From NCBI RefSeq assembly GCF_039822205.1, contig NZ_JBAGBW010000006.1, positions 1-64,000 on the forward strand: a stretch of 64,000 nt of DNA. The letters are read 5' to 3'. The notes below the pieces were generated by a model that saw nothing but the letters and a program-made list of their open reading frames with translations, had not been told where the DNA came from and made no database searches. Positions 7,526 to 16,768 of the stretch are shown here, piece by piece. The position numbers and the translations under genes are program-made. Origin of the DNA: Thermodesulfobium sp. 4217-1. Lineage in GTDB: Bacteria; Thermodesulfobiota; Thermodesulfobiia; Thermodesulfobiales; Thermodesulfobiaceae. The stretch's first letter is position 1, and every line of letters starts with the position of its first letter.

Positions 7526-8686
7526 CTAATAAATACCATCTTTTTCTTGAAGAATCTTAAGAGCCTCGTTTAGCTGAGGATCTTTTTCAGGGTTCTTGCC
7601 CATAGCTTGCCAATCAGTTGGATCTGGAATTACTATATTTGGCTCTATGCCAATCTTATTAATGTCATGTCCCATAGGAGTTAGATATTTTTCAGTAGTT
7701 ATGACCAGAGCGCTGTTGTCGTACAGAGGTATTACAGACTGAATCAAACCCTTTCCAAACGTTTTCTGGCCTATCAGGGTATATCCATAATCCTTCATTG
7801 CTCCAGACAAAATCTCAGCTGCACTAGCCGATCCACCGTTCACCAGCACCACTACAGGAATGCCCAATTTCGAATTCTTATAAGGCGAATAAACCTTTGT
7901 CTCTTTTCCATTTCTGTCCACAGTAATTACCACAGGGTTGTCACCGACAAAATATCCTGCTACATCCAGACAGGTCTTCACCGTGCCGCCTGGATCGTTT
8001 CTAAGATCCAGAACCAGAGCCTTCATCTTGTCTATTTGTGGCAAATATGACTTAAATTCATCATAGGTCTTATCGTTAAACGTGCTTATCCTCAGGTATC
8101 CTATCTGATAAGTAAGAGGCCTAAAGGAAACGCTGTTTATTTCTATAGTTTCTCTAGTGATGTCGAATACTTTTAGCTCTCCATTTCTCTCTACGCCTAT
8201 CTTCACCTGAGAGCCCACAGGACCACGAATCATCTTTACTACCTGATTTATGTCCAGACCATCCACAGGTTTGCCGTCTACAGACACTATACTGTCGTTT
8301 GCTAATATGCCAGCTTTATAAGCAGGAGTTCCTTCAATAGGAGCTATCACCACTATCTTCTTGTCTTTAACGCCCATCTCAATTCCAATACCGCTAAATG
8401 AGCCTTCAAGCTGATCTTTCATCTGAGCAAAAGATTCTGGATCTACGTATCTTGTATATGGATCGCCTACTGCCTGAACCATACCTCTTATAGCGCCTTG
8501 AACGAGCTTGGTAGGATCCAGAGTGGACGGCGCCACATAATAATTCTCAACCAGATTGTAGACGAACTGCAGCATTCCCCAATTGGTGCTGCCTGAAGCC
8601 ATATTACTCTTCAGAGTAAAACCTGCCGAGAATGCTATTACCGATATCAAAAGTATAACAAAGCCGTACTTGATCCTTTTGCCCAT
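7526..8686 (-). CDS. ctpA: C-terminal processing peptidase (S41 family)
   Basis: A 386-residue serine protease anchored or exported by an N-terminal hydrophobic segment (about residues 8-25). A PDZ domain spans about 95-175 (GIGIEMGVKD, then GSQVKIGVER). The S41 catalytic domain contains the nucleophile in NGGSASAAEI (about 285-294) and the catalytic Lys in GQKTFGKG (about 308-315). Family members trim or degrade periplasmic proteins. It lies 52 bp downstream of the LPS operon and has its own SD (AAAGGAGA). It may be read from that operon and ends at the shared terminator at 7483-7510. Confidence 0.93.
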   Translation of the reverse strand: MGKRIKYGFVILLISVIAFSAGFTLKSNMASGSTNWGMLQFVYNLVENYYVAPSTLDPTKLVQGAIRGMVQAVGDPYTRYVDPESFAQMKDQLEGSFSGIGIEMGVKDKKIVVIAPIEGTPAYKAGILANDSIVSVDGKPVDGLDINQVVKMIRGPVGSQVKIGVERNGELKVFDITRETIEINSVSFRPLTYQIGYLRISTFNDKTYDEFKSYLPQIDKMKALVLDLRNDPGGTVKTCLDVAGYFVGDNPVVITVDRNGKETKVYSPYKNSKLGIPVVVLVNGGSASAAEILSGAMKDYGYTLIGQKTFGKGLIQSVIPLYDNSALVITTEKYLTPMGHDINKIGIEPNIVIPDPTDWQAMGKNPEKDPQLNEALKILQEKDGIY

Positions 8687-8738
8687 AACGTCTCCTTTCA
8701 GTTTATTGAAAACATAATGAAAATTATATCACTTAAGA

Positions 8739-9767
8739 TTATTTTAGCTTTAAAATTTTCGAAATTGCCTCTTTCACGTCTTCCACACTGATAAAGTCTA
8801 TACACTTTTTGTTATACGGGCACGAATAAAGAGAGCACGGCGCACAGGTAGCATTGGTCCTTATCACGGTAGACTTTTTGCCCAATGGGCCGCAGAGATT
8901 TGGATTGGTAGATCCATAAAGGCCAATAACTGGTATATTTTGAAATGATGCCAAATGCAGCGGTCCAGAATCATTGCCCACTGTGGTCTCAGAAAGTCTT
9001 AGAAGGGCAGCAGTTTCTTCAATCTTAAAGTCATCTGGCAAAATAATTGCATTTTTTGTAGCGTTAAGTATTTTAGTCAAAACTGCACTATCCTGCTTGG
9101 AGCCTATCAAGACTGACTGGAAGCCAAAGTTTTCATACAGAAAGTCTATAATCTGGGAGTAGTTCTCACCCGACCAATTCTTCAGTTCATATCCAGAAGA
9201 GGCTACGATAGATACGAACTTATCTATATTGTTTTCTCTCAGAAAGCTCTTTGGCCTTTGGAAATCTATCTCAAGTAAGTCCATCTCGCAAATAAGCTCG
9301 GGCTTTATGCCTAAAGGCTCTAAAAGTCTCATGTGGTGCAAAGCATTGTGCTCTTTTCTCCTGAGGGTGTCGTCAGCCTTGAAGGTCGAAAAGACCTGCT
9401 TCATAGAGAAGCTCTGAAATACCTTAACCCCTGAAAACTTGGTTAAGGACGTTATCAGAAAATGCCTCTGCAGATCGAATACCAGATCAAACTTTTCTTT
9501 TCTGTAGTTAAGAAAAAAGTACAGAAGGTCATCAGGAATTTTTTGGACCTTATACTCTTCATAGTAAATTATGTCATCAATATTTTTAGATCGCAAGACC
9601 AATGACTTTGTGTAATCTCTCAGATTACCGATAAAATACACTTCAGCCCCAGGAAAGCTTCTTCTTATATTAGAGAAAAGAGGATAAGAGAACAGTAGAT
9701 CTCCTAAGCCTGGATTTCCTACTATTACGCCTATTTTTTTTATATCTCTAAGATCTGTCTTGTTCAA
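8739..9767 (-). CDS. Glycosyltransferase family 9 (heptosyltransferase-like)
   Basis: A 342-residue GT9 protein. Seen motifs are NPGLGDLLFSYP near the N-terminus and GNDSGPLHLASFQNIPVIGLYG at about 263-284 (quoted here in part: NDSGPLHLA), the ADP-sugar-binding region of heptosyltransferases. A Cys-rich stretch occurs near the C-terminus. It probably adds an inner-core sugar to lipid A-Kdo at the inner membrane. Its TTG start overlaps the kdsB stop by 4 bp and sits immediately against the SD-like GAGAGGGAG. The exact start is unsure; an ATT a few codons upstream is an alternative. It is the last LPS gene of the operon. Confidence 0.85.
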   Translation of the reverse strand: MNKTDLRDIKKIGVIVGNPGLGDLLFSYPLFSNIRRSFPGAEVYFIGNLRDYTKSLVLRSKNIDDIIYYEEYKVQKIPDDLLYFFLNYRKEKFDLVFDLQRHFLITSLTKFSGVKVFQSFSMKQVFSTFKADDTLRRKEHNALHHMRLLEPLGIKPELICEMDLLEIDFQRPKSFLRENNIDKFVSIVASSGYELKNWSGENYSQIIDFLYENFGFQSVLIGSKQDSAVLTKILNATKNAIILPDDFKIEETAALLRLSETTVGNDSGPLHLASFQNIPVIGLYGSTNPNLCGPLGKKSTVIRTNATCAPCSLYSCPYNKKCIDFISVEDVKEAISKILKLK

Positions 9768-10489
9768 CTCCCTCTCAATATCCTTTCTACCTCCATAAGA
9801 TCCTCTATGGTATCCACGCTCTTTGTGCTAAAAGAGATTAGGCTCATCCGGATAGAGAAGCCATTTTCCAGAACTCTGAGCTGCTCTAAGCACTCTGCCT
9901 TTTCCAAAGGAGTAGGCATCATATTAGAGAGCTTCAATAAAAAATCTCTCCTGTAAGCGTAGAATCCCAGATGCTTATATCTTGCTACTTTGCAGCCATC
10001 CCTGTCAAATGGAATAGTGCACCTTGAAAAGTACAGAGCATCATTATTCTTCTTGCAGACCACCTTCACCGCACCAGGATCTGACTCTTCACCTGGCTCA
10101 ATAGGCGTCATCAGGGAAGTCATATTCACATCTTCATCAGAAAATGGCTCTATGAGAGCGTCTATCACAACGTCATTTACCATTGGCTCATCGCCCTGAA
10201 CGTTCACCACAATGTCGTAATCGGTTAGCATCCTTGCAACCTCAGCCACTCTGTCTGTTCCGCTCGCACAAGACTTTGAAGTGATTATCGCCTTTGCTCC
10301 AAAAGTAGATGCCGCCTCAGCTATAGATTCTGAATCTGTAGCAATAACCAAATCAGACAATAGCTTGCTTTTAGATGCGCCCTCGTACACCCACTGGATC
10401 ATTGGCTTGTTTAAAATTTTCCTCAATGGCTTCTCGGGCAATCTGGTAGATCCCAATCGCGAAGGAATTACCCCTAAAATTTTATGCAT
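9764..10489 (-). CDS. kdsB: CMP-Kdo synthetase
   Basis: 3-deoxy-manno-octulosonate cytidylyltransferase, which activates Kdo with CTP for attachment to lipid A. IPSRLGSTRLPEKPL at the N-terminus is the nucleotide-binding signature, VVNVQGDEP (about 92-100) is the conserved metal and substrate loop, and the length (about 241 residues) matches the family. An upstream TTG would add 15 residues inside lpxK, but the ATG at 10489 gives the normal N-terminus and has a purine-rich SD. It overlaps lpxK by 8 bp. Confidence 0.95.
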   Translation of the reverse strand: MHKILGVIPSRLGSTRLPEKPLRKILNKPMIQWVYEGASKSKLLSDLVIATDSESIAEAASTFGAKAIITSKSCASGTDRVAEVARMLTDYDIVVNVQGDEPMVNDVVIDALIEPFSDEDVNMTSLMTPIEPGEESDPGAVKVVCKKNNDALYFSRCTIPFDRDGCKVARYKHLGFYAYRRDFLLKLSNMMPTPLEKAECLEQLRVLENGFSIRMSLISFSTKSVDTIEDLMEVERILRGS

Positions 10490-11552
10490 CAGCACCACCC
10501 TCTGAAAATATTTCTGCTTCAATTGACAGAGCATATAGCAAAAAGTTTACTCTGTTTAAAAAGCTAAACTTTACTATATCTTTTTCGGTAGTCAAAAAAG
10601 CGTCAACATTAAATCTCTTTGCCCTGTTAACAATCTCCATGGCGTCTTCCTGATCGTATCGGGCATGATCTGAAAAGGTCATAGAACTCACTATATTTAT
10701 CCCAAGATTCTTGCAGGTAAGAAAAAAGCTATCAGGATTGCCAATACCGCAAAAAGCAAAGACTCTTTTACCCTTTAAAATGTTTATATTGTAATCTTTA
10801 TACAAAGACATATCTACCAGCTTTTTTGGCGTATATTTCATCAGCATTATCTTTACGCTTGGGTTGATGTCCTTTATCTCCTTCGTCAGACTTTCCAAAT
10901 CACTGTTTGATATAAGATTAAACCTTGATATTACTACCATATTCGCCCTTGCAAGAGATTCTTTCGGCTCTCTCAGAAATCCCCTTGGAAATATATATCC
11001 GCAGCCCCACGGGTTAATAGCATCAATGGTCACGATATCCAGGTCTTTTTCGATACTCCAATATTGAAAAGAATCGTCCAATATTACCATATCGCAATCA
11101 TATTTATTTTGAAGAAATTCAATAGCCCTTTCCTTTATCCTGTCCACAATGACTATAGCGTCGGGCACCTTTTTTGAAACCAGATAAGCCTCATCTCCCG
11201 CCACATAAGGCGAAGACAAGATGTTTTTGCCATCGCTAACGGTCAAAGTGCCCCTTGCCTCTCCTGCATATCCCCTGAAGACTACGCCTACTTTCAAGCC
11301 CTTTTCTAAATTTTTCTTTGCAAGCCATATCGCCAGAGGAGTTTTCCCCGTGCCGCCAAGAACTATATTCCCAACTCCAACCACCCTCGCACTAAATTTC
11401 TTTTTTGGCATTGCCAGAATCTTGTTCCTTCTCCTTAGCATAAATGCCCTGTATATATAGCTCAAAAGCAACAAAAAAGATAAAAATATCTTATTCTTGT
11501 TGTTCTTTACGCACTTCGTCCAATAAGAAGAGAGCCTCTCATACAAAGACAT
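10482..11552 (-). CDS. lpxK: Tetraacyldisaccharide 4'-kinase
   Basis: LpxK phosphorylates the 4' position of the lipid A disaccharide at the inner membrane. The 356-residue length is normal. A hydrophobic N-terminal anchor (about 20-38) is followed by the P-loop GNIVLGGTGKTP (about 61-72). A further conserved region, VILDDSFQYW (about 157-166), holds the catalytic Asp pair, and FCGIGNPDSF is typical. It overlaps waaA upstream (14 bp) and kdsB downstream (8 bp). Confidence 0.95.
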   Translation of the reverse strand: MSLYERLSSYWTKCVKNNKNKIFLSFLLLLSYIYRAFMLRRRNKILAMPKKKFSARVVGVGNIVLGGTGKTPLAIWLAKKNLEKGLKVGVVFRGYAGEARGTLTVSDGKNILSSPYVAGDEAYLVSKKVPDAIVIVDRIKERAIEFLQNKYDCDMVILDDSFQYWSIEKDLDIVTIDAINPWGCGYIFPRGFLREPKESLARANMVVISRFNLISNSDLESLTKEIKDINPSVKIMLMKYTPKKLVDMSLYKDYNINILKGKRVFAFCGIGNPDSFFLTCKNLGINIVSSMTFSDHARYDQEDAMEIVNRAKRFNVDAFLTTEKDIVKFSFLNRVNFLLYALSIEAEIFSEGGADA

Positions 11553-12834
11553 TAAACTTGTCCTTCAATAAGCTATATGTTCTGTCGAGTGAGTTAGAGG
11601 CATACTGGAATTTTCTCCTGGCCGCCCTGCCCTCTTCAAGCCAATTGTCATCTTGAATCAGATATTTGACCAGATCATAAAATTGGTCAACGCTTTCTAC
11701 CACAAAAGCTCCCTTATGTGAATTATTCGGATTATCTTTATCCAATCTTAAGAGAGATTCTGCCATAAAAGACTGTCTTTGATAATATCTGCCAAAAAGC
11801 ACAGGCCTTGATGATATTGCAGGCTCAAACAGGTTATGCCCCCCAATTTTTTCAAGCGTTCCACCCACGAATCCAATCTTTCCAAGAGCATATATATCAG
11901 AAAGCTCGCCCATGGTGTCTATCAGAACTATTGATTTTAGATCCTTGTTTACTTTTATAGACTCTTTATTTTCTGACCACAGAAGATATTCGACGCCCTT
12001 CCTTTTCATCTCATCTATTATCTCATTTATCCGAGAGAGATGTCTGGGAGCTATAGCAATAGATATGCCCTTGTTAAATCTCAGATATAGATCGATCAAA
12101 ACTGACTCTTCGCCTGAATGAGTGCTACCTGCTACCAGGTCAAATACATTTTCTTTCGAAGGAGGGCTTCCATAATTCTGAACCGCCTTTATGTCTCCTA
12201 CCGTAAAGATCAAATCTTTATTTATGCCATACTTAATCAGATTATCTCTGTCATCGCCTGTCTTAGCAAAGAATGCTGAAATTCTTTCAAATACATTGTT
12301 AAAAAAGAAGTTAAACCCTTTGTACCTGTTGAGCGCCTTAGCGCTAAATCTGGTGCTTACGTGAAATATCCTGCCTTTTTCAGAAAATATATATATCAGA
12401 TTTGGCCAATACTCTGCCTCAACTATAATAATATTTGGAACCTGAAGTATCTTACAGAGCTTTGAAATTAGCCAGCTAAAATCAAGAGGGGATATTCTGA
12501 CGTTTATATATGGATATTTTTCTTTGACTAATTCAAGGGCAGCGTAATTGGTCACTGTAAGAAATATTGGGTAATTTTTATACTCTGATCTTATTTTGTC
12601 AATAAGATTGATAGCCCCCAATACCTCCCCAACAGAAGCAGCATGAATCCACAATCCCTTGAAATCGCTGTCTTTTTGCTGATTTTTAAAATTTTTAAAA
12701 ACCTCTTCATCTTGAGAGATGCTAAACCTATATTTAATAGTCTTCTTATAGCCGATGTCAGAAAAAGATTTTAAGACTACGTATGTTGACGCAAACAGCA
12801 ATAAGAAGTCATATATTTTCAACCGAGATTTCAT
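11539..12834 (-). CDS. waaA: Kdo transferase
   Basis: A 431-residue GT30 enzyme that transfers Kdo from CMP-Kdo to lipid IVA. The N-terminal membrane anchor (about 8-20) is followed by HAASVGE (about 64-70), whose Glu is the catalytic base. VAGSTHSGEE (about 235-244) and GGHNLFEPA (about 331-339) are conserved acceptor and donor regions. Overlaps of 4 bp with the msbA-like gene and 14 bp with lpxK show tight coupling. Whether it adds one or two Kdo units cannot be told. Confidence 0.95.
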   Translation of the reverse strand: MKSRLKIYDFLLLFASTYVVLKSFSDIGYKKTIKYRFSISQDEEVFKNFKNQQKDSDFKGLWIHAASVGEVLGAINLIDKIRSEYKNYPIFLTVTNYAALELVKEKYPYINVRISPLDFSWLISKLCKILQVPNIIIVEAEYWPNLIYIFSEKGRIFHVSTRFSAKALNRYKGFNFFFNNVFERISAFFAKTGDDRDNLIKYGINKDLIFTVGDIKAVQNYGSPPSKENVFDLVAGSTHSGEESVLIDLYLRFNKGISIAIAPRHLSRINEIIDEMKRKGVEYLLWSENKESIKVNKDLKSIVLIDTMGELSDIYALGKIGFVGGTLEKIGGHNLFEPAISSRPVLFGRYYQRQSFMAESLLRLDKDNPNNSHKGAFVVESVDQFYDLVKYLIQDDNWLEEGRAARRKFQYASNSLDRTYSLLKDKFNVFV

Positions 12835-14546
12835 AGGGTGGCAAAGATATTTTCTTTTGTTTGGAGTTCGAACAACAATCTATACTTTCCATTTTCTTTG
12901 CTCATCAACTCGCTATGCGTGCCCTCTTCGACTATCTTTCCATTTTCCAGATAGAGTATCCTGTCAGCAAATATGACGGTAGACAGTCTGTGCGCAACTA
13001 TTATGGTAGTTCTACCCTTCAGAACTCTCTTCAGCGCCTCTTGAAATTGAGATTCAGAAGAGGCATCAAGGTTGGATGTAGCCTCATCCAATAGAAATAT
13101 CTTTGGGTTCTTTATCACTGCGCGCGCAATAGAAATTCTCTGTCTCTCACCGCCGGAAAATCTTACTCCCCTTTCCCCAAGGATCGTGTCGTAGCCCTTT
13201 TCCATCTTGCCTATAAATTCATGGGCATTCGATATCCTTGCAGCCCATATTATGTCTTCTGAACTAGCGCCAGTCTTACCATAGGAGATATTTTCAGAAA
13301 TTGTAGTGTTAAAGAGTATCACGTCTTGAGGCACAAGCCCAAGGTGCCTTCTCAGAGACCTTATAGACAAATCTCTCACATCATGGCCATCAATCTTTAC
13401 GCTCCCCTTTTGGGGATCATAGAACCTCATTACCAGATCGATTATGGTAGTCTTCCCAGCGCCAGAAGGCCCAACAATTGCAAAAACTTGACCAGGCATT
13501 ACTTTAAGGTTCAGCCCTTTTAGGATATATTCTTCTTCATCGGGATACTTGAACCACACATCGTCAAATTCAACCTCACCCTTTATCTCTTCAATCTCAA
13601 TTGCATCCTCTTTGTCCCTAACATTTGGCTCTATATCAAGAACAGAAAATATTCTGTGTGCCGCAGCCATAGCTTGTTGAATGTTACCCAGATTTGAGCC
13701 CATCCTCCTTACAGGAGTAGTGATGATGCCTATATATCCAATAAAGGCCATAAGGTCTCCTATAGTCATATGACCATTTATAACCCTATAGCCTCCATAC
13801 CAGAAAACAGCAGCTATGCCCATTGCTCCCAATAACTCCATTACAGGAGTATAGATTGCGTTCAACCTGCCAGCCTTCAAGACTGCCTTTACAGATTCTC
13901 TATTTATCCTTTTAAACCGATCGCTTTCTTTCTCATAGGTTGCAAATCCGTGAACAATCTTTATAGAAGACAGAACCTCTTGCAATACCGCAAAAACGTC
14001 AGCAGATCTCTCCTGGATTCTGTAGCTGACACTTTTCAACCTCCTGCCAAACTTTTGCACGGCCAGAAACGCAAGAGGCAAAATAAATATCGTAGCCATT
14101 GTCAGCTTCCAGTCTATGTAAAATATGAAGCATACAACGCCTACCAAAGTTAGAGTATCTAAAACCAAGCTTACCAGTCCCGTTGAAAAAACCTGCTGCA
14201 ATATAAAGGTATCGTTGGTCAGTCTGGACATCAGCTCACCAGTAGTGTGTTTTTTAAAAAATTCCAGAGGCATCAGCTGCATATGAGAAAAAAACTGCTC
14301 TCTAATGTCAGATATAACGCTATTGGTAATATAAACCATTAGATAATTCTGACAAAAACTCAATATGCCTTTTACAAAATAAAGGCCTATCATAGACAGT
14401 GCCAGAATATTTAAAACAAAGGCGTCTTTCTTGATTAGCGCAGAATCCACCAGAACCTTCAAAGTCCAAGGAATTGCTATCATAATTGCTGATACCATAC
14501 ACATAAAAGCTAAAGCCAAGAAAAAGAGCTTTATATATGGTCTCAA
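12831..14546 (-). CDS. msbA: MsbA-type lipid exporter (ABC half-transporter)
   Basis: A six-helix membrane domain (about 1-300) is fused to an ATPase domain. The ATPase has Walker A GPSGAGKTT (about 360), Q-loop LVPQDVILF, signature FSGGERQRI (about 463), Walker B IFLLDEATSNLD and H-loop IVAHRLST. Its place at the head of the lipid A/Kdo operon indicates that it flips lipid A-core across the inner membrane. The TTG start at 14546 lacks a nearby SD. In the same frame, 12 more codons run back to an AAAAAGGAG site and read like a normal MsbA N-terminus, but contain no ATG, GTG or TTG. The true start is unresolved. Confidence 0.92.
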   Translation of the reverse strand: MRPYIKLFFLALAFMCMVSAIMIAIPWTLKVLVDSALIKKDAFVLNILALSMIGLYFVKGILSFCQNYLMVYITNSVISDIREQFFSHMQLMPLEFFKKHTTGELMSRLTNDTFILQQVFSTGLVSLVLDTLTLVGVVCFIFYIDWKLTMATIFILPLAFLAVQKFGRRLKSVSYRIQERSADVFAVLQEVLSSIKIVHGFATYEKESDRFKRINRESVKAVLKAGRLNAIYTPVMELLGAMGIAAVFWYGGYRVINGHMTIGDLMAFIGYIGIITTPVRRMGSNLGNIQQAMAAAHRIFSVLDIEPNVRDKEDAIEIEEIKGEVEFDDVWFKYPDEEEYILKGLNLKVMPGQVFAIVGPSGAGKTTIIDLVMRFYDPQKGSVKIDGHDVRDLSIRSLRRHLGLVPQDVILFNTTISENISYGKTGASSEDIIWAARISNAHEFIGKMEKGYDTILGERGVRFSGGERQRISIARAVIKNPKIFLLDEATSNLDASSESQFQEALKRVLKGRTTIIVAHRLSTVIFADRILYLENGKIVEEGTHSELMSKENGKYRLLFELQTKENIFATL

Positions 14547-14608
14547 ATACTTTAAAAGTCTAAAATATATATCCTTCAGCTCCTTTTTATAAAAAATACT
14601 TGTTTTAG

Positions 14609-14614
14609 ATTATA
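14609..14614 (-). promoter_or_regulatory. Likely -10 of the LPS operon
   Basis: A perfect TATAAT on the minus strand, set in TGGTATATAAT, lies about 65 bp upstream of the TTG used for the msbA start. No clear -35 is present. Confidence 0.35.
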
Positions 14615-14727
14615 TACCAAATCTATTATCTACTTTTATTGAGATCCAGCTACTGCCTCACTTTGCCCTTCGCAAAGCAAAAAGCAGCCTATCGACAGGA
14701 ATATTCAAATTTTTACAGCAATATAGT

Positions 14728-15006
14728 CTATTTTTTCATAAATAATTTCTGGAGTGACTTTACGTAATCGTCAATAACGGAATCGTCCAAAGAGCAAAGC
14801 CCATATTGTCCCTTTCTGTTAATTTCTATCAACCCAGCATCGTTTAATATCTTCAGATGATGGGATACAGCCGGCTGAGTAATATCGAGCGACTTGATCA
14901 CCTCAGTACAAGAAATTTTCGGGTTTGAAGAAATTGATTGAAGAATCTTAAATCTTGATTCGTTTGCCAGTGCGTTAGAAACTTTAAGAACTTGATCTAA
15001 GTTCAA
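14728..15006 (-). CDS. ArsR-family transcriptional regulator
   Basis: A 92-residue winged-helix repressor. The recognition helix is in DITQPAVSHHLKILNDAGLI (about 45-64). The metal-binding CxC of ArsR proper is absent; only single Cys residues occur, so the signal may not be a metal. The TTG start has an ideal AGGAGG SD. It is divergent from the amino-acid ABC operon, and a GATT-N7-AATC inverted repeat lies inside its own promoter, suggesting autorepression. Whether it also controls the ABC genes is not shown. Confidence 0.85.
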   Translation of the reverse strand: MNLDQVLKVSNALANESRFKILQSISSNPKISCTEVIKSLDITQPAVSHHLKILNDAGLIEINRKGQYGLCSLDDSVIDDYVKSLQKLFMKK

Positions 15007-15023
15007 AGTTTATCCTCCTCATC

Positions 15024-15051
15024 AATATAGATTTAAATATAATCATATCAA
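15024..15051 (-). promoter_or_regulatory. arsR promoter with an operator-like inverted repeat in the spacer
   Basis: On the minus strand TTGATA (15051-15046) and TATATT (15029-15024) are 16 bp apart. GATT-N7-AATC (15030-15044) fills the spacer, where a repressor would block polymerase. Confidence 0.5.
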
Positions 15052-15088
15052 ATTTTTCTTTAAAATTTATAAAAATATCTTATGCAAG

Positions 15089-15129
15089 TTTTAATCTAAT
15101 TTTAATTCAATATTAATCTGTTTTTAATG
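15089..15129 (+). repeat. Four direct repeats with exact 11-bp period upstream of the ABC operon
   Basis: Octamers TTTTAATC (15089), TTTTAATT (15100), TATTAATC (15111) and TTTTAATG (15122) share the core TNTTAAT and recur at 11-bp steps. They end immediately before the TATAAT at 15130-15135. Tandem sites with an 11-bp repeat are typical of OmpR/PhoB-type response regulators. That function is inference; the region is AT-rich. Confidence 0.5.
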
Positions 15130-15135
15130 TATAAT
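15130..15135 (+). promoter_or_regulatory. -10 element of the amino-acid ABC operon
   Basis: A perfect TATAAT 42 bp before the start codon. The -35 region (TTCAAT at 15106-15111, 18-bp spacing) is poor and lies within the 11-bp repeats, which suits an activated promoter. Confidence 0.5.
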
Positions 15136-15176
15136 GTAAAAATCGATGTTTTCTTTTTTGGAGGGATAAAAATTTT

Positions 15177-15911
15177 ATGGTCAAAATGGAGCATATAAAC
15201 AAATACTTTGGCTCACATCATGTATTGAAGGACATAAATCTCAATGTAAAGTTCAAAGAAAGACTGGTGATAATGGGGCCTAGCGGTTCAGGAAAGAGTA
15301 CTCTGATAAGATGTATCAACTTTTTAGAAAGGCCCTCATCGGGAAAGATCTTTGTAAATGGAGTTGAGCTAACTGCAAAGAAGGTGTCTCTGAACAAGGT
15401 AAGACAGAAAATTGGTATGGTTTTCCAACACTTCAACCTTTATCCGCATAAAACAGCTCTGGAAAACGTATTGCTTGCACCCATCCTGGTCGAAAAAAGA
15501 GACAAAAAGGAAGCCGAAAAAAGCGCTATATTGCTGCTTGAAAAAGTAGGCTTAAAGGATGCATACAATAAATATCCTTCTCAGCTCTCAGGCGGCCAGC
15601 AGCAAAGGGTCGCAATAGCAAGAGCTCTAAATATGAAACCAGATCTATTACTTTTTGACGAGCCCACATCAGCCCTTGATCCAGAAATGATTCAAGAGGT
15701 ACTTGATATAATGATCGCCCTTGCAAAGGAGGGCATGACAATGGTAGTAGTAACCCATGAAATGGGATTTGCAAAACAGGCAGCAGATAGAATTGTCTTT
15801 ATGGATGACGGTCAAATTATGGAAACAGGCACACCTAGCCAGATATTTAACAATCCTACTCACGAAAGAACACAGGCATTTCTTGAAAAGCTAAACAAGA
15901 TTCAGGTTTAA
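15177..15911 (+). CDS. glnQ: Polar amino-acid ABC transporter ATPase
   Basis: A 244-residue ABC ATPase of the GlnQ/HisP group. Walker [10 protein letters not shown] (about 36-44), Q-loop [11 protein letters not shown], signature [14 protein letters not shown], Walker [13 protein letters not shown] and H-loop VVTHEMGFA are all intact. It powers uptake with the lipoprotein and two permeases that follow. GGAGGG lies 11 bp before the ATG; an in-frame ATG three codons later is an alternative. The exact amino acid cannot be read from sequence. Confidence 0.93.
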   Translation: MVKMEHINKYFGSHHVLKDINLNVKFKERLVIMGPSGSGKSTLIRCINFLERPSSGKIFVNGVELTAKKVSLNKVRQKIGMVFQHFNLYPHKTALENVLLAPILVEKRDKKEAEKSAILLLEKVGLKDAYNKYPSQLSGGQQQRVAIARALNMKPDLLLFDEPTSALDPEMIQEVLDIMIALAKEGMTMVVVTHEMGFAKQAADRIVFMDDGQIMETGTPSQIFNNPTHERTQAFLEKLNKIQV

Positions 15912-15955
15912 ATCTGTCTTTATCAAATTCTTATAAATTTTAAGGAGGAATGAAA

Positions 15956-16768
15956 ATGAAAAAATTGAAGTTCTTGTTCTTAGGCGTCCTTCTCCTTATT
16001 GGTTTTGTGGTTGCTGGGTGTTCCCAACAAGCGCAAAAGCCTCAGGAGAGCTCAGCGGTACCATCGGACATAAAGGCTATTAAAGATCGCGGCGTTTTAA
16101 ACGTTGGCGTAAAGTACGACGTACCAAAATTTGGTTTCAAAGATCCAAAAACAGGCAAGATTGAGGGTTTTGAAATAGACATAGCTCACGAAATGGCAAA
16201 AAAGATCCTTGGCAATCCAGATAAAGTAAACCTGATAGCTGTTACACCGAAAACAAGAGGACCTCTTCTTGACAACGGCGAGGTAGATATGGTTATCGCC
16301 ACCTTTACCATCACTCCTGAAAGAGAGAAAAGTTTCAACTTTTCAGTACCATATTTTACTGACGGAGTCGCACTCTTAGTAAAGAAAGATTCTGGGATAA
16401 AGAGCTTTGCAGATCTAAACGGCAAAACAGTTGGCGTAGCCCAAAGCGCGACCACAAAAGGCGCCATAGAAGCTGAGGCAAAGGCTAAGGGCATAAAGGT
16501 AAATGTCCTTGAATTCGCTAGCTATCCAGAAATAAAAGCTGCCCTCGAATCTGGAAGGGTTCAAGCATTTTCTACAGATGGCGCAATACTTTACGGTTAT
16601 CTTGATGACTCCACCATGCTTCTTCCTGAAAGATTTGCTCCTCAAAACTACGGCATAGCTATGAAAAAGGGTAACGATGGCCTTTTGAAATTAGTCAATT
16701 CAACTCTTGAAGAGATGCAAAAGGACGGGACACTTGCAAAGCTAAAGGAGAAGTGGGGACTTAAATAG
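15956..16768 (+). CDS. Amino-acid-binding lipoprotein (SBP family 3)
   Basis: A solute-binding lipoprotein of about 270 residues. The signal peptide ends in a lipobox, VAGC, with Cys at about residue 22. The mature domain begins IKDRGVLNVGVKYDVPKFGF, the standard opening of family-3 binding proteins for glutamine, glutamate, His or Arg. An ATG at 15950 abuts the SD, so the ATG at 15956, 7 bp from AGGAGG, is preferred. It should capture the substrate in the periplasm for the two permeases downstream. Confidence 0.93.
   Translation: MKKLKFLFLGVLLLIGFVVAGCSQQAQKPQESSAVPSDIKAIKDRGVLNVGVKYDVPKFGFKDPKTGKIEGFEIDIAHEMAKKILGNPDKVNLIAVTPKTRGPLLDNGEVDMVIATFTITPEREKSFNFSVPYFTDGVALLVKKDSGIKSFADLNGKTVGVAQSATTKGAIEAEAKAKGIKVNVLEFASYPEIKAALESGRVQAFSTDGAILYGYLDDSTMLLPERFAPQNYGIAMKKGNDGLLKLVNSTLEEMQKDGTLAKLKEKWGLK

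Noticed and set aside
9764-10534. Longer kdsB starting at 10534
   Set aside because: The extra 15 residues do not belong to the family; the ATG at 10489 gives the standard N-terminus.
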